NCBI RefSeq assembly: GCF_000372725.1
Contig: NW_005201792.1
Coordinates: forward strand, 1,190,022 to 1,254,021
Source of the DNA: Emiliania huxleyi CCMP1516
Taxonomy: Eukaryota; Haptophyta; Isochrysidales; Noelaerhabdaceae
DNA length: 64,000 bases
Reading direction: 5' to 3'
The translations under genes and the position numbers were made by a program. Each line of letters starts with the position of its first letter. Position 1 is the first letter of the stretch. Of this stretch, positions 18,058 to 28,223 are shown one piece after another. The notes under the pieces were generated by a model. The model was not told the DNA's origin. It made no database searches and saw only the letters and a program-made list of their open reading frames with translations.

Positions 18058-21000
18058 ATGGCCCGCTCCTCCATCGTAGTCGGGCTGGAGGGCGCTCGAG
18101 ATGTCGAGAACGACGCGCCCTTATGCTGCCGGGCCAATCTCATGGAGGCCTGCAGGATGCAGTTCAGGAAGTCTCGAGACGTGCACACCACGCACGGCAC
18201 CGCTTCATTTGCAGGCGAGTCTCTAACATTCGGTTGGTCTGAGGGCGACGCCCGACTAGTGGTGGACGTGTGGTCCGGCGACGGCCTCGTCGGTAAGCTC
18301 TCCATCCGGCTCGAGAGTTGCAGTGCCGTGGCCTCGACGACGGCCAGCATCCCCCTCCTCATCGGCGGTGAGGTGAAGGTGACTGTCTACCAGACGCTCA
18401 CTCGGAAAGAGGCAGAAGACCAAGGGGAGGAGGGGGAACAGGAGGAGTTAACGATGCCGGCAGAGGCTGCTGGGGAGACAGAGCGGCTGGCGCAGGCGGT
18501 GGAGGAGGCGGCGAGGGTAGAGGCGGAGCGGCTGGCGGCGGAGGAGGCGGCGAGGGTAGAGGCGGCGGCAAAAGTGGCAGAGGAGGCGGCGAGGGCGGAG
18601 GGGGAGCGGCTGGCGGCGGAGGAGGCGGCAAGAGTAGAGGCGGCGGCAAAAGCGGCAGGGGCGGCGAGGGCGGAGGCGGAGCGGCTGGCGGCGGAGGAGG
18701 CGGCGAGGGTAGAGGCGGAGCGGCTGGCGGCGGAGGAGGCGGCGAGGGTAGAGGCGGAGCGGCTGGCGGCGGAGGAGGCGGCGAGGGTAGAGGCGGAGCG
18801 GCTGGCGGCGGAGGTGGCGGCGAGGGTAGAGGCGGAGCGGCTGGCGGCGGAGGTGGCGGCGAGGGTAGAGGCGGAGCGGCTGGCGGCGGAGGTGGCGGCG
18901 AGGGTAGAGGCGGAGCGGCTGGCGGCGGAGGAGGCGGCGAGGGTAGAGGCGGAGCGGCTGGCGGCGGAGGAGGCGGCGAGGGTAGAGGCGGAGCGGCTGG
19001 CGGCGGAGGAGGCGGCGAGGGTAGAGGTGGAGCGGCTGGCGGCGGAGGAGGCGGCGAGGGTAGAGGCGGAGCGGCTGGCGGCGGAGGTGGCGGCGAGGGT
19101 AGAGGCGGAGCGGCTGGCGGCGGAGGTGGCGGCGAGGGTAGAGGCGGAGCGGCTGGCGGCGGAGGAGGCGGCGAGGGTAGAGGCGGAGCGGCTGGCGGCG
19201 GAGGAGGCGGCGAGGGTAGAGGCGGAGCGGCTGGCGGCGGAGGCGGCGGCGGTGGAGGAGGCGGAGCGGCTGGCGGCAGAGGCGGCGAGGGCGGAGGCCG
19301 AGCGGCTGGCGGCGGAGGCGGCGGCGGTGGAGGAGGCTGAGCGGCTGGCGGTGGAGGAGGCTGAGCGGCTGGCGGCAGAGGCGGCGGTGGAGGAGGCGGA
19401 GCGGCTGGCGGCGGAGGCGGCGGCGGTGGAGGAGGCGGAGCGGCTGGCGGCAGAGGCGGCGAGGGCGGAGGCCGAGCGGCTGGCGGCGGAGGCGGCGGCG
19501 GTGGAGGAGGCTGAGCGGCTGGCGGTGGAGGAGGCCGAGCGGCTGGCGGCGGAGGCGGCGGTGGAGGAGGCGGAGCGGCTGGCGGCGGAGGCGGCGGCGG
19601 TGGAGGAGGCGGAGCGGCTGGCGGCAGAGGCGGCGGTGGAGGAGGCCGAGCGGCTGGCGGCGGAGGCGGCGGTGGAGGAGGCGGAGCGGCTGGCGGCGGA
19701 GGCGGCGGCGGTGGAGGAGGCTGAGCGGCTGGCGGCGGAGGCGGCGGCGGTGGAGGAGGCGGAGCGGCTGGCGGCGGAGGCGGCGGCGGTGGAGGAGGCT
19801 GAGCGGCTGGCGGCGGAGGCGGCGGCGGTGGAGGCGGCGGAGCGACTGGCGGCGGAGGCGGCAGTGGCTGAGGCGGAGCGTCTAGAGGCAGAGGCCACAG
19901 CGCGAGAGGGGGTGGAGGACGCCCAGTTGGCGGTCGAAAGGGCTGCTGCCGCAGCCGATGGGCGATCTGCGAGCGGCCCGGTCTCGGCGACACCCACTCG
20001 CATCGCTGCAGAGCCCAGCGAGGAAGAGGTGGCCTCCTTCCGCTTCGCTGGTGTCCGTGCCAGGCCCCGCAAAGGAATCGTCGCTGCCTGGAAGTCGGAC
20101 GAGACGTACCTGAAGCCACCCGGCTCCTGTGGCACTCGCTGGCCACACCTCTCCCTCTCCGTCAGCGTCGAGTGCTGCGAGCGCTGCCACATCTACATCC
20201 TCGACACCTGCGCGCAAGTGCAGGTAGACGACTGTGTGGATTGTACCATCGTCATTGCCCCTTGCTCTGGGCCAGTCTACCTTCGAGACTGCACCCGCTG
20301 CGTCGTCCATGTCGCGGCACGGCAGATCCGCCTCCGCGACGTGACCGATTCGACCATTCGACATTGCGTGCCGCAGTGCGAGGCCCTCATCCTCGAGACT
20401 AGTACGGCGCTGCGCATTGGTCGGTGGGCAGTCGACTTTGAGGGCCTCGAGCCGCTTTGGGAGACTGCTGGCTTTGGCCCGGCTGCTGCCGCCACCAACC
20501 CACACTGGGCGCAAGTGTACGACTTTTCCCCGAGCGAGATCGGCCGTAATTGGGAACTACTGCCGAACTCAGAGAACAAGCTCGGGGAGCAGCTCACGGT
20601 AACACCGGCTGGCCTCTGCGGCGGCAGCGTAACACATGAGCAGCAATTGCTGGCCTGGCCTTGCTTGGAGGAGGAGGGGCGCACGGCCAGTCTGGACGAT
20701 GAACACGGGGACGGAGGCGGCGGCGAGAAGCTAAATCGCGATGGCTCATGGCGGCTTCAGCCAACCTCAACAGTTGCTGCAGGCAGCGTGGTGGAGAAGG
20801 AGGAGGTGGCAGGGGTGGCAGGGGCGTCGAAAGCGGCGGGAGCTGCAGAGGCGGAGGAGTCGTCAGTGAGCCAGCGCCAGACCAAGGCAGCATTGGCCAT
20901 TCAACGGTGCTTTCTCCGAGGAACTGCTCGGGTGGTGGCAGCTGTCCGCACCGCATTGCAAGCAGCGCCGCCAGGAGCGGCGTCTAAAGCGTGCGAGGGC

Positions 21001-21141
21001 AATCTCGAGGGTATGGCTGCCTTTGTCGGCGAGGTGCTGGGCCCTAACGCGTGGGTCCGCGCCATCCTGAATGCGCCGGACGAGTGGGACGAGGATGAAA
21101 TGCACAGAGCGATGCGTAGGCAAACCTCACAAAAGAATTAA
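18058..21141 (+). CDS. C-CAP/TBCC-domain protein with long repeat-encoded helix and IQ motif
   Basis: A single-exon frame encodes 1027 residues from the ATG at 18058. Residues ~1-125 are a beta-rich, C2-like domain ([31 protein letters not shown]). Residues ~140-620 are a nearly continuous 13-residue repeat, [13 protein letters not shown] and later [13 protein letters not shown], predicted to form one long charged helix or coiled coil. Residues ~690-800 fit the tubulin-cofactor-C/RP2 beta-helix ([53 protein letters not shown]). Near residue 944, [18 protein letters not shown] resembles an IQ calmodulin-binding motif. TBCC domains act as GTPase-activating modules for tubulin or Arl proteins. 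The catalytic arginine-finger position was not checked. A role in cilia, basal bodies or scale trafficking is speculation. Confidence 0.82.
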   Translation: MARSSIVVGLEGARDVENDAPLCCRANLMEACRMQFRKSRDVHTTHGTASFAGESLTFGWSEGDARLVVDVWSGDGLVGKLSIRLESCSAVASTTASIPLLIGGEVKVTVYQTLTRKEAEDQGEEGEQEELTMPAEAAGETERLAQAVEEAARVEAERLAAEEAARVEAAAKVAEEAARAEGERLAAEEAARVEAAAKAAGAARAEAERLAAEEAARVEAERLAAEEAARVEAERLAAEEAARVEAERLAAEVAARVEAERLAAEVAARVEAERLAAEVAARVEAERLAAEEAARVEAERLAAEEAARVEAERLAAEEAARVEVERLAAEEAARVEAERLAAEVAARVEAERLAAEVAARVEAERLAAEEAARVEAERLAAEEAARVEAERLAAEAAAVEEAERLAAEAARAEAERLAAEAAAVEEAERLAVEEAERLAAEAAVEEAERLAAEAAAVEEAERLAAEAARAEAERLAAEAAAVEEAERLAVEEAERLAAEAAVEEAERLAAEAAAVEEAERLAAEAAVEEAERLAAEAAVEEAERLAAEAAAVEEAERLAAEAAAVEEAERLAAEAAAVEEAERLAAEAAAVEAAERLAAEAAVAEAERLEAEATAREGVEDAQLAVERAAAAADGRSASGPVSATPTRIAAEPSEEEVASFRFAGVRARPRKGIVAAWKSDETYLKPPGSCGTRWPHLSLSVSVECCERCHIYILDTCAQVQVDDCVDCTIVIAPCSGPVYLRDCTRCVVHVAARQIRLRDVTDSTIRHCVPQCEALILETSTALRIGRWAVDFEGLEPLWETAGFGPAAAATNPHWAQVYDFSPSEIGRNWELLPNSENKLGEQLTVTPAGLCGGSVTHEQQLLAWPCLEEEGRTASLDDEHGDGGGGEKLNRDGSWRLQPTSTVAAGSVVEKEEVAGVAGASKAAGAAEAEESSVSQRQTKAALAIQRCFLRGTARVVAAVRTALQAAPPGAASKACEGNLEGMAAFVGEVLGPNAWVRAILNAPDEWDEDEMHRAMRRQTSQKN
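18480..19880. repeat. Coding 39-bp minisatellite
   Basis: About 35 head-to-tail copies of a 39-bp unit (gcggagcggctggcggcgg...) encode the 13-residue helix repeat. Two subfamilies are visible: EEAARVE-type units up to ~19230, then AAAVEE-type units interspersed with shorter ones to ~19880. Higher-order duplication is visible in the second half. All units keep frame. Confidence 0.95.
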
Positions 21142-22674
21142 AGAACCCTTCGGCACTCTCGTCGGGGGCTCGGGGGGCGGGAGTGTTTGATGAAACGCGG
21201 TGCCATAGAGGGGGCCTAGAAAAGGGGAGCAGCACACAAAGCTAGGCGGCCGGCCGGTGCTCCTCAAAGAGCGAAGTCGAACCAAACACGTTGCCTACAA
21301 ACACGTGCCGGCCTCCCGGAGAGCGCTCCTGCGGGCGCGGTGTCCGGGCTCCGGCGAGACCCCCCCCCCCGCGGAGCGCGCCGGTGGGCGACCCCGATGC
21401 GTCTAGCGATGCGTTAGACTAGCGTAACCTTTAGAGCCGTAAGCGTAACCGCCATTTTCCCAGCATTTTCCATATTTGGGTGTGTGCGCTGCCAGACCTA
21501 GTCCTATAGACGCCAGAGACGCCAGAGTAGAGCCGTTTCGCGTTTGGCTAGTTCCATATTTCACAGTGGCAGTGTGGCACAGCTCGCGTTACACAATCTT
21601 GATTTTGGTCATTTGCGCCATTATTTCGTACCTCTCGGTGCCTTCCAGAGGCAGCTGCGACCCCGCCGAGTAGACGGCTGCACACAGCAGGTGGCGCGGT
21701 GTGCAACCGTCCACTCGGCGGGGTCGCAGAGCTGCCTCTGCGCGTCCTGGGGAGGTACAAAAGTGTCGCAGGTCGAGCACGTTTCTATACGCTCGCCCAG
21801 CCTTCCTTTCCATCCCATTAGGCAGCCTGGGGACGGTGGCGAGCAGAGGCAAAGCCTACGCGAGGGGTGGTGGAACCACATGTCACGGCTACTGCCGGCT
21901 CGACCCCACGATAGCCTCCGGAGGCTGATTGCGGCACCATCATCGGATCGAATCGGACGATGTCGACGAGTTGGGTCGCTCTCGGTCGCGGTAGCCAGAT
22001 GAGCTCTCGTTGTACTAACTAGGGATAATCGGTCATGGCCCGGCAGGGTCCAGGGAGCGCGGGGGAGGGCGCTGGGAGCAACACCGAGCTCCGTGTTGGA
22101 CGTTTTCTCTCAAGATTAGCGTGTCAGAGTGAAATGGAACTAGCGTACTAGCCTTTTTACGAACTCGCAAGTTGAATCGATGTGGGACTTCTTTACGATA
22201 TAAACGTGGGGTCTGTGGTGCTGGTGGACCTGGACGGGCCGCGGCGGGCCGCGCTCGCTCTATATGTGGAGGGGCCGTTTTCGTTATCGATATTAATACG
22301 AGTTCGAGGTACTCAAAATTAGAATTACGGACCGTTTAGAGAGACGCGAACGCGACTGTACCGGCCGATGAGGATGCGAGAGCGACTCATATCTCAGGAC
22401 GGCCTCAATACAAGGTGCGTCTCTATGACCCGTCTACTACTGCGCGTACACTGGATATAGTGGTGGTTGCTCTCGAGGGGAGAAAGGCAGAGGGAGGGTT
22501 CGGAGGATTGACCCCAAATAGGGAGATGAGCAAGCTGCCCTTGTGGTGCAAGCACAACGCTATTGATCCTGAGCGAGGCGACGAGGCAGCGCAACGCTGC
22601 CCAGACTCGGCCGCTGCCCGCAGCGTCAACGATAACCCTCGAGGGCCCGTGCGCCGCGAGGGGCTCGACTCGCC
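21142..22674. other. 1.5-kb intergenic region with a long inverted repeat
   Basis: No supported gene was found. It lies between the convergent TBCC and AN1 genes and contains the hairpin at 21646-21740. From ~22000 to 22640 the sequence is lower in GC (for example ttatcgatattaatacg near 22285) with many stops in all frames. No tRNA or rRNA-like element was recognised. Confidence 0.5.
21646..21740. repeat. Long inverted repeat (hairpin), about 40-bp arms
   Basis: The left arm 21646-21685 and right arm 21699-21740 are reverse complements with two mismatches and a 2-base bulge, separated by a 13-base loop. Weaker pairing extends outwards to about 21628 and 21765. Apparent proteins on the two strands share words such as RPRRVDGCT only because of the palindrome. 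It may be a foldback element or a structured RNA precursor. Confidence 0.85.
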
Positions 22675-23835
22675 TCAGAGAGGCTCCATCTTTCTCGCCT
22701 CTAGCTTTGGATTTGCAGCGGCAATCTGCTGCCGCTGCCGTGCCCGGTGGTCAAAGCTGCACTCGTGCGCGCAGAGGTGAGCCGCGCAGAATAAGCCGCC
22801 ACAGTCGCAGGCATTCTGCACGAACGCCGTGAGCGTAGGCAGCCGCCGCCCGCACTCCAGGCATGCGGGCGGCTTGCGCATGGGCGCCGTCATTGCGGCC
22901 GGCGCAGCCGAAGGAGGACGCATGTCCGAGCTGCAGCCGTCCGGATCCACCCGGCCACGCCGCCTCGCGGAGGAGCGACGCTTGGTCGGCTTGGCCTCAG
23001 CGGCGGGAGTGTGCTCGACCGCGGGAGGAGCGGCGGAGCCCGCTGCCGCCTTGCCGGCCACGGAGGGGAGAGCCAGCGCGAGCTGCTCGACCAACGCAGC
23101 GCAGCGCTCCTCAAATAGGTCGTCGTGTGCAGCGGCGCCGGAAGCGAGAGGGAGTGAGCGCCGGCCCGACGGCCGTTGCAGCGTGCGAAGGCCGGTGCGT
23201 AGCGTTGCCGGGACCCCAGGCGGCGGCGGCGGGGTGGGAGGCGGCGGCGGCGGGCACATCGGCGCGTCGACTGCTCGCCTGGGTGGGTCCGGCCCGCCGA
23301 CCGAGGCTGCAGCGGCTATGGGGTCTGCAGCCCGGTCGCCGTTGGCCTCCGCCTCCACCGCAGACCGCGAGATGAGGAAGACCTCGGACTCGTTGGGCAA
23401 GGCGTAGTCGGAGAGGAGCAGCTCCGGCCTCAGCAGCTGCCCGACGTGCCTCGAGAAGAGCGCCCCGTTGGCGTTGGGCTCGACTCCCAGCGACTGCTCT
23501 GCGACCCTGCACATCTCAGAGACGGTGCAACCGTCTTCAGGCTCCACCCCGTGCACGCAGCCGCCACACAGGTCGCGGAGGGTGAGCCGGCGGCGCATCG
23601 GTGGCGGCTGTGCGATTGCAAGCAGGCGCTCTCTCCCATCAGGCAGCGCATCTGCGACTGCAGTGTCGTCCACCAGCCTCTGCCCTCGACAGAGAAGCGT
23701 GAGCTCGCTGGCGGGCTCGCCCGTGGCGAGCGCGGCAGCTGCGCGAAGCTCGCGCACGGAGGCGGACCGGTCGACGGTCACCGAGTGCGTGACGCCGCCG
23801 AGGCGGACCTCGAAGCAGCGACCCCCTTTCCGCAT
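22675..23835 (-). CDS. Ubiquitin-like / AN1-type zinc-finger protein
   Basis: A single exon encodes 386 residues from the ATG at 23835. Residues ~5-75 are a ubiquitin-like domain (FEVRLGGVTHSVTVDRSASV, LTLLCRGQRLVDDTAVADAL). A second region (LTLRDLCGGCVHG..., FLISRSAVE) follows, then a proline-rich linker (PPPPPPTPPPPPG). The C-terminus has an AN1-like zinc finger: CLEC, then NACDCGGLFCAAHLCAHECS, giving the C-x2-C...C-x-C-x4-C-x2-H-x3-H-x-C spacing. AN1 proteins bind ubiquitin or the proteasome/p97 system and are often stress-linked. Ubiquitin-like plus AN1 is the architecture of ZFAND4-like proteins. The C-terminal KRRSSARRRGRVD stretch could be a nuclear signal. Confidence 0.75.
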   Translation of the reverse strand: MRKGGRCFEVRLGGVTHSVTVDRSASVRELRAAAALATGEPASELTLLCRGQRLVDDTAVADALPDGRERLLAIAQPPPMRRRLTLRDLCGGCVHGVEPEDGCTVSEMCRVAEQSLGVEPNANGALFSRHVGQLLRPELLLSDYALPNESEVFLISRSAVEAEANGDRAADPIAAAASVGGPDPPRRAVDAPMCPPPPPPTPPPPPGVPATLRTGLRTLQRPSGRRSLPLASGAAAHDDLFEERCAALVEQLALALPSVAGKAAAGSAAPPAVEHTPAAEAKPTKRRSSARRRGRVDPDGCSSDMRPPSAAPAAMTAPMRKPPACLECGRRLPTLTAFVQNACDCGGLFCAAHLCAHECSFDHRARQRQQIAAANPKLEARKMEPL

Positions 23836-24334
23836 TTTTCAACCCCGCAAGAAGGGTTTTGGATTTTGACGAACGCGCGAAAGAGAGAAATAGTCGCTAT
23901 TTCTTTCTTCCCGTAACTACCTACCCACCTAACCTTCCCTATTGCCCACTCTTGTCCTTTCAGGATCCCCTTGCTCTGCAAGATGATGAACTGTGAGTGA
24001 CCCCTCTCCTGGCATTCTCCCCATTTACTTCCCAGCTCTCTCTTCTGCTTCCACCTTCCTGCTGAGCACCTGAGCACTGGATAGGGCCGATTCCGCGTGG
24101 TACGGGACCCCTCGATCGTCTCGCCCTCCCTCACTGGTGTGTTCATCGGGGGGGGTCATAACAAACACGGTACAGGATCGAGGTGCACGCTGCCGAAGCA
24201 GTGTCGTCCCCCCTCTCCCCGACGGCGATGGCGGTGTGACCGATCGAGCTACAAGAGGAGCTTGGTCAGCAGGATCCGGGATAGTCAGATGCACTACCTC
24301 ACTGGGCCTGAGACCATCGTACGACAGCATCCCG
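23836..24334. other. Intergenic, no gene seen
   Basis: This lies between two same-strand genes, so it includes the 5' flank of the AN1 gene and the 3' flank of the next one. It has lower GC with several TTTC/TTCC runs near 23895-24060. No frame was supported. Confidence 0.4.
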
Positions 24335-25837
24335 TCACCGTCTCGGATTTATGTGGGGTCGAACCACTCCGTGGTCGCCGTCTCGAAGCTGCCGCTGCTG
24401 GTCGGCGGCGACCTTCCCCCAGCCACCGCCGCCCATCTTGAGGTAGGAGATGTCGTCTCCCTTCCGGACGTGGAGGTCATAGGTGCCCGCCCCGTTGGAG
24501 GAGACGAAGCTCGCCGAGCCGAGGTAGGTGCGGTTGTTTGGCGGGCGGCCAGAGGGTTTGAGCATGATTACCTTCGCTCCCCCCTCAAGCCGAGCGCCGA
24601 CCCCCGCCGGCTCCGATGATGCAGAAGGCCGCACGCCGCCGTCTGCCGCCGCAGCGGGGTCAGTGGCGGCGGTGGCGGCCGGCAAGGCGGCGAGCAAGGC
24701 GGCACCGCTCTCGCCGCCGACCTCGCGACTCCCCTCACCGCCGCCCTCGCCGCCGCCTTCGCCGCCGCCCTCGCCGCCGCCCTCGCCGCCGCCCTCACCG
24801 CCGCCGCTCGTGGACGAAACCTCTCCAGGCGGCGGAGGCGGCGGCGGCGGAGGCAGCGGCGGAGGCGGCGGCGGCGGCGGCGGCTGAGGCGGCGGAGGCG
24901 AAGGCAGTGGCGGCGGCGCCGCGTGCGGAGGCGGCAGTGCTGCGCGTGGAGGCGGCGGCGCCATCGCCCCCGCCTCCGCCTCCGCCCGCTGCTTCGCGCG
25001 CCGCCGCTCCTCCGCCTCGGCGCGCTTGGCGGCCATCCGCGCGCGCTGCTCCTCGCTCAGCGCAGGCGTCGGCGCCGCCGCCTTGCCGGACCCCGCCGCC
25101 GCCTTGCCGGGCCTCGCCGACGCGTTGCAGGGCGGCGCCCCCGAAGACGCCTGTGCGTACTGAGCACAGGCCCGCGCCGTCTCGTCCAGCCAGCGCTGCC
25201 AGCGATCGGTGTGGTGCGGGCGCCCACCCCACCGCTCCAGGAATGGAGCCGGGTCGAGTGGCACCGGCACGAAGCAGGATCTATAAAAGGGATCCCACTT
25301 CCCGCCCCAGGCCTCGCAGGCCTCTCTCTCCTCGCAGGGCGTCCCGAGGTAGACGCGGGAGTCGCCCGCATCACCGCCGCTTGGCGAGGGTGGAGGCGAG
25401 GGAGGGGTTGGCAATGAAGAGATGGGAGCCACCACCTCGTTGGGAGTCAGCGCTGCAGCAGCGCCCGCCTCGTTGAGCATGTTGAAAGCAGAGTTATTGG
25501 CGTCAATATGGCGCAGCGCAGAGATGCCAGCACCGCGAGGAAGTGCAGGACCCGCGTTTGCGGTGCGAGCCGTCGAGGCAGGATCAAGCTGAAGGACTCG
25601 AGTGGTTTCCACATTGACATCCTCGCCCAGAGCATTGCCAGACAGGTTTGCGCCCAGTTTGCAGTCGCTTGGCGTGGTTTGTGCAGGCGCACCAGCCGCA
25701 GAGGCAGCGCTGCCGACTCTCATTGGTTGAGCAGCCGCCGCAGTGCTCGACGGATCGGCAGTGTCGGCGCCACCAGCACCGCGCTCGGTCTCGCTCAGCG
25801 AGGCGGCCGAGAGCACAGGCAAGCCGCAAACGCGCAT
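24335..25837 (-). CDS. Uncharacterised proline/glycine-rich protein
   Basis: A 500-residue open frame starts at ATG 25837 and has no introns. The first ~150 residues are alanine/serine/proline-rich. A cysteine-bearing folded segment follows (YLGTPCEEREACEAWGGKWD, YRSCFVPVPLDPAPFLERWG, RWLDETARACAQ). Next come a charged helix (EEQRARMAAKRAEAEERRRA), long proline runs and a (GGGE)n repeat encoded near 24735-24805. The C-terminal ~65 residues look structured (AKVIMLKPSGRPPNNRTYLG, GTYDLHVRKGDDISYLKMGG). I recognise no family. The two folded ends suggest a genuine protein. Confidence 0.55.
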   Translation of the reverse strand: MRVCGLPVLSAASLSETERGAGGADTADPSSTAAAAQPMRVGSAASAAGAPAQTTPSDCKLGANLSGNALGEDVNVETTRVLQLDPASTARTANAGPALPRGAGISALRHIDANNSAFNMLNEAGAAAALTPNEVVAPISSLPTPPSPPPSPSGGDAGDSRVYLGTPCEEREACEAWGGKWDPFYRSCFVPVPLDPAPFLERWGGRPHHTDRWQRWLDETARACAQYAQASSGAPPCNASARPGKAAAGSGKAAAPTPALSEEQRARMAAKRAEAEERRRAKQRAEAEAGAMAPPPPRAALPPPHAAPPPLPSPPPPQPPPPPPPPPLPPPPPPPPPGEVSSTSGGGEGGGEGGGEGGGEGGGEGGGEGSREVGGESGAALLAALPAATAATDPAAAADGGVRPSASSEPAGVGARLEGGAKVIMLKPSGRPPNNRTYLGSASFVSSNGAGTYDLHVRKGDDISYLKMGGGGWGKVAADQQRQLRDGDHGVVRPHINPRR

Positions 25838-26302
25838 TTGGGACGGACGTAAAATCGCCTCTAGCCGACGAAGCTCGAAGCCCGTCTCGACGGTCGAGCA
25901 CGAAGCGAAGCCGGCTGAGAAATTCGCGTGATCTCGCGGGAGGGGCGTCTCTCTGCCCCTTGACTAAGGTGGCGCTTGCGCTTACAAGGTCTACGGTCCG
26001 TTAAACATGCGAAGATCTCTCACAGAACACGGCTCTCAAGCGACTCAACACCGACGGTTTCCCGGTTGCGATTGTAGAGCGGCAGCAGCGCGCAGAGCGC
26101 ATACGCCGGAGCCCCCACAGACAAAAAGCGACTGACACTCCCGTCCAGACTTCAGACGGGACTCGTCCCCGGCTGTGCTCTCTACGAGTTAGCGAGCGGG
26201 GGCGAACAGAGTTCCCGGGTAGCTCACCAGGCAAGGACTAGGGCGCGCTCTGCGCCGGAGCGAGGGCGGGCCCTCTATCCTCGCGAGGGCGCCGGCCCTG
26301 TC
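25838..26302. other. Intergenic, no gene seen
   Basis: This lies between the 5' end of the proline/glycine-rich gene and the 3' end of the R2R3-MYB gene. No frame, repeat or RNA element was supported. Confidence 0.4.
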
Positions 26303-27824
26303 TCAGCGAGCCATGGTGAGGCGCACTTGCGACAGGGCGGCCACGCGAGGGCTCGCGCGCGGCGAGGCGGTGGAGCGCCGTCCCGCTGCGAGCGGGCTGC
26401 TAACGCCGAGCGGGCTGCGCGCGGCGCCGGCCGTGCCAAAGCCGGCCGAGGCGCCGCTGAGGGAGAGGCGGCCGGCGGAGGCGGGGCTGAGGCGGGAGGC
26501 GGGGCGGCGGCGGAGGGAGGGCGTGAGGAGCGGCGAGAGGGAGACGTCGAGCTCCGTCTCGAACCAGTTTGCGATGGCGGATGAGACGCGGGACGAGTTG
26601 ATGCGAGGGTGCTGCGACGGCGAGCACGCGCTAGCCGGCGGCGGGCTGCGCAGCGCCGCGGGCGGCAGCGGGCTCGAGTCGAGCGAGGCTCCGCCCCTCG
26701 CGCTAGGCGCCGCAGCCTCCGCCTGCCGCCCGAGCGGCGCGGCGGGCGAGGCGAGCGACGCGTCCGAGCCGGACGAGTCGGGCGCGCCTCCCGAGCGGTG
26801 CGACGGCGCGGCGCCGCCCGCAGGGAGGTCTGGCGGCGGAGGCTCGCTCGCCGACGGCTCTTCCCGTGGGAGCTCGGTGTCGGGCGCGTGCCGGGAGGGC
26901 GGCGCAGGCGGCGTGCCGGGCGAGCCGAAGAGCTTGCGCAGCGGCATCGGCGACTCCTGCTCAAGGATGTCGAGCGGGAAGAGCCCGTCGCCCACGTCAA
27001 AGTCTCCTCCAAAGTCCTCCTCCGCGCCCGAGTCCTCGCCCTCGAACTCGTCGGGGCTGCCCGCGCCCTTGCCCTCCACCCGCCACGTGCGCTGGCGCTT
27101 CCGCCGCTGCTGGGGCGGCTCGAGCCGCCGCTGCTGCGTCACCCGCGCCGAGGAGAGCACCTGCCGAGGCGCAGCCGCCGCGCGTGAGCACACGGCGAGC
27201 GAGCGGGGCGGAGGGGGCCGGCGGGGCGGCGGGGGCGGCGGGGCGGCGGCGCCTCCTCGCGCAGCGTGATCTCGTTCGGCTTCCACGCGCGGCCGCTGGG
27301 GTGGGAGCTCTTGCGGATGATCGAGTTCCACCGGTTCTTGATGTCGTTGTCGGTCCGCAGCGGCATGTACAGCTCCGAGATCTGCGCCCACTTGGTGCCG
27401 AGCTGCTGCACGCGGCTCCAGATCGTAACATCCTCATCCTGCGTCCAGTCGCCCTTGTTGAGCTCCGGCCTCAGGTGGTTGCGCCATCGCTCGCGGCACT
27501 GCTTGCCGTTGCGCATGTGGAGCTCCGTCGCGATCTGCGCCCAGTTCTTCACGCCGTGAGCGGCCACGAGGCGCTTGAGCTGCGCGGCGAGGGGTAGCGA
27601 GGCGGATCGGGGTGAGCGGCCATGCGCACCCGCCCCCTCCGGGCAGCCCACACTGGGCTCGGGCACGGGCGGCGCGCCTCCTCGTCCTCGCTCGACGTCC
27701 ACGGCCGCCGCTTGGCGCCGACGTCGGTGAGCTCCTCGTGGACCTCCGACGGCGACCGCTTCACCGGGCCGCTGCCCGTCGCCGAGGCGGGCGCCTTGCG
27801 CTTGCTGGCGCTGCGACACGACAT
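26303..27824 (-). CDS. R2R3-type MYB transcription factor, 3 exons
   Basis: Exons 27824-27678, 27579-27253 and 27160-26303 give 443 residues; both introns are GC-AG in phase 0. Repeat R2 is rebuilt across intron 1: RRPWTSSEDEE joined to LKRLVAAHGVKNWAQIA, then GKQCRERWRNHL. R3 follows: KGDWTQDEDVTIWSRVQQLG, TKWAQISELYMPLRTDNDIK, NRWNSIIRK. The regularly spaced tryptophans of MYB repeats are present in both. The region after ~160 is acidic (EFEGEDSGAEEDFGGDF) and then serine/proline-rich, typical of an activation domain. It should act in the nucleus as a sequence-specific DNA-binding protein, and resembles the c-MYB/CDC5-like group rather than plant-specific classes. Confidence 0.92.
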
Positions 27825-28223
27825 CGAGGAGAGCAAAAAACCAGTGCACCGGAGTGGGTGGGCGCGAAAGAGGCGGCCGCGTTTGGCGGGACGGCAGATT
27901 TACGCGAGATTGCTTCCCTTCCGCACACCCCGGGCCCGATATCTTCACACAACCCGCACAACCCCACGCTTCGCCCACCACCCCCCCCCCCCCCCCACAC
28001 CCCACACCCCACCCCCACCCCTCTACACCCCTAGTCGGTAAAACACAGTCTGACCAGCGACTGGACACCAGGAGGGATGGGTGGGACGCCAGCGAGAAGG
28101 TCACATTGAAGCACACAGACGCAAGAGGATAATCTCCTGGGTAGCGCTCACGCACGCCGGGCGGAGGACGTACGACGGCCTGAAGACGTACGCGCTGTGT
28201 CGCCCACTAACCCGCCGGCAGGC
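27825..28223. other. Divergent intergenic region with poly-C tract
   Basis: This is the shared 5' flank of the MYB gene (minus) and the putative membrane protein (plus). It contains a C-rich run at about 27979-28030 (cccaccccc-type). No gene was seen. Confidence 0.45.

Noticed and set aside
18387..20192. Two long minus-strand frames (SAS-rich and proline-rich) opposite the TBCC gene
   Set aside because: They exist only because the 39-bp GC-rich repeat is open in several frames. The plus product has real domains on both sides of the repeat.
21544..22002. Plus and minus frames in the hairpin region
   Set aside because: Their similarity to each other comes from the inverted repeat. No domain, start context or splice support was found.
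24616..25476. Plus-strand arginine/alanine-rich frames opposite the proline/glycine-rich gene
   Set aside because: They are shadows of the GC-rich minus-strand frame, with no folded-looking segments.
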